Positions 5,649 through 6,190 of a stretch of DNA of 6,190 nucleotides are shown here, in pieces; within the stretch, counting starts at the first letter, position 1, and each line of letters starts with the position of its first letter. The translations under genes were made by a program, and so were the position numbers. Source of the DNA: Cyanobacteria bacterium M_surface_7_m2_037 (lineage in GTDB: Bacteria; Cyanobacteriota; Cyanobacteriia; PCC-6307; Cyanobiaceae); contig VGPP01000103.1 of assembly GCA_016882585.1 (NCBI GenBank), positions 1-6,190 on the forward strand, given 5' to 3'. Below the pieces are notes generated by a model. The model did no database searches and had not been told where the DNA came from. It worked only from the letters and a program-made list of their open reading frames with translations.

Positions 5649-6190
5649 TTGCACCAAACCCAGCTTCGGAACCGCGGCGAATTTTCGCTGGCTCCCTTTC
5701 GCCAACCCGACAACCTTCGGGCTGTCTGGCAGTTGTGCACCGCCCTGGCTCCCACAGCACTGCTCTGGGCCTGTTTGCCCTGGATCTGGCGGCCGCTGCG
5801 GCTCGAATCACTGTTGACCGTGCCAGCTGTTGCGCTGCTGGTGCTGTTTTCAGCCCGTAGCTTTTCGTTGATGCACGACTGCGGCCATGGCTCCTTCTTT
5901 CGCAGCCGCGTTCTCAACCGCGCCGTTGGCTTTCTGCTGGGCGTTGTCAACGCGATTCCGCAACATCCCTGGTCGCGCGGTCATGCGTTTCACCACCGCC
6001 ACAACGGCAACTGGGATCGCTACCGAGGGCCTTCGGCGCTGATCACAGTTGAACAGTTTCAGCAGTTGTCGCCGAAGCAACAGCAGCGCTACGGCTGGTC
6101 GCGTCATCCGTTGATGCTGTTCCCGGGTGGGTTTTCCTATCTGGTGGTGCGGCCTCGCCTGCAGCTACTGCTTGGGCTCGGGGAATGGTT
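5649..6190 (+). CDS. Membrane fatty acid desaturase family protein, N-terminal part (3' end outside window)
   Basis: This is a membrane-bound di-iron oxygenase of the fatty acid desaturase superfamily (PF00487-type), which introduces double bonds into acyl lipids or hydroxylates or desaturates related lipids; the substrate cannot be assigned from this half. Numbering from TTG 5649, the first two histidine boxes are intact: HDCGH (76-80) and HAFHH (112-116). Hydrophobic segments around 29-47 and 54-70 precede box 1, as in the family. The segment from about residue 12 (EFSLAPFRQPDNLRAVWQL) looks like the conserved N-terminal start. The third histidine box, expected further on, is beyond the right edge. 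No in-frame ATG or GTG exists between the TGA at 5628-5630 and residue 12, so TTG 5649 is the best start, and no Shine-Dalgarno is at the right distance from it. A non-standard start or an in-frame stop in a longer N-terminus remains possible. About 180 codons are visible, roughly half of a usual desaturase. Confidence 0.88.
   Translation, partial: MHQTQLRNRGEFSLAPFRQPDNLRAVWQLCTALAPTALLWACLPWIWRPLRLESLLTVPAVALLVLFSARSFSLMHDCGHGSFFRSRVLNRAVGFLLGVVNAIPQHPWSRGHAFHHRHNGNWDRYRGPSALITVEQFQQLSPKQQQRYGWSRHPLMLFPGGFSYLVVRPRLQLLLGLGEW

Noticed and set aside
5627..5860. 77-codon plus-strand frame at the start of the desaturase
   Set aside because: It is out of frame with the histidine-box protein and ends before box 1; the desaturase frame explains this DNA.

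Overview
The window is a GC-rich bacterial chromosome segment that looks like a unicellular picocyanobacterium of the marine or freshwater Synechococcus/Cyanobium type. The reasons are an assimilatory siroheme sulfite reductase of the plant/cyanobacterial (ferredoxin) kind, a separate GlyRS beta subunit, a cyanobacterial-style membrane fatty acid desaturase, two copies of the HIP1 octamer GCGATCGC, and weak or absent Shine-Dalgarno sequences. The lineage call is inferred from protein character; no database was searched.

Layout: (1) positions 3-731, plus strand: C-terminal third of RecG, cut by the left edge. (2) 737-1510, plus: a VanX-family D-Ala-D-Ala dipeptidase, 5 nt after the recG stop, probably co-transcribed. 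(3) 1424-1487: two overlapping inverted repeats at the tail-to-tail junction, followed by (4) 1477-3285, minus: ferredoxin-sulfite reductase (sir), whose end overlaps the dipeptidase ORF by 34 bp. (5) 3286-3388: a 103-bp divergent spacer between sir and glyS, carrying three tandem copies of a 12-nt unit. (6) 3389-5554, plus: glyS, full length, GTG start. (7) 5555-5648: a short spacer with competing small hairpins, three GGTGAT motifs and a 10-codon ORF. (8) 5649-6190, plus: N-terminal half of a membrane fatty acid desaturase, cut by the right edge, with no in-frame ATG start after the last upstream stop.

These are mostly housekeeping functions: stalled-fork repair (RecG), cell-wall dipeptide turnover (dipeptidase), sulfate assimilation (Sir), translation (GlyS) and membrane lipid or carotenoid modification (desaturase). 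They do not form one pathway. I see no insertion sequence, phage gene, CRISPR array, tRNA or rRNA, no gap longer than 103 bp without a gene, and no convincing new multi-gene system. The points most worth a second look are in the spacers: the 12-nt triplicate between sir and glyS, the nested inverted repeats at the dipeptidase/sir junction, and the short ORF with an in-frame TGA just before the desaturase.
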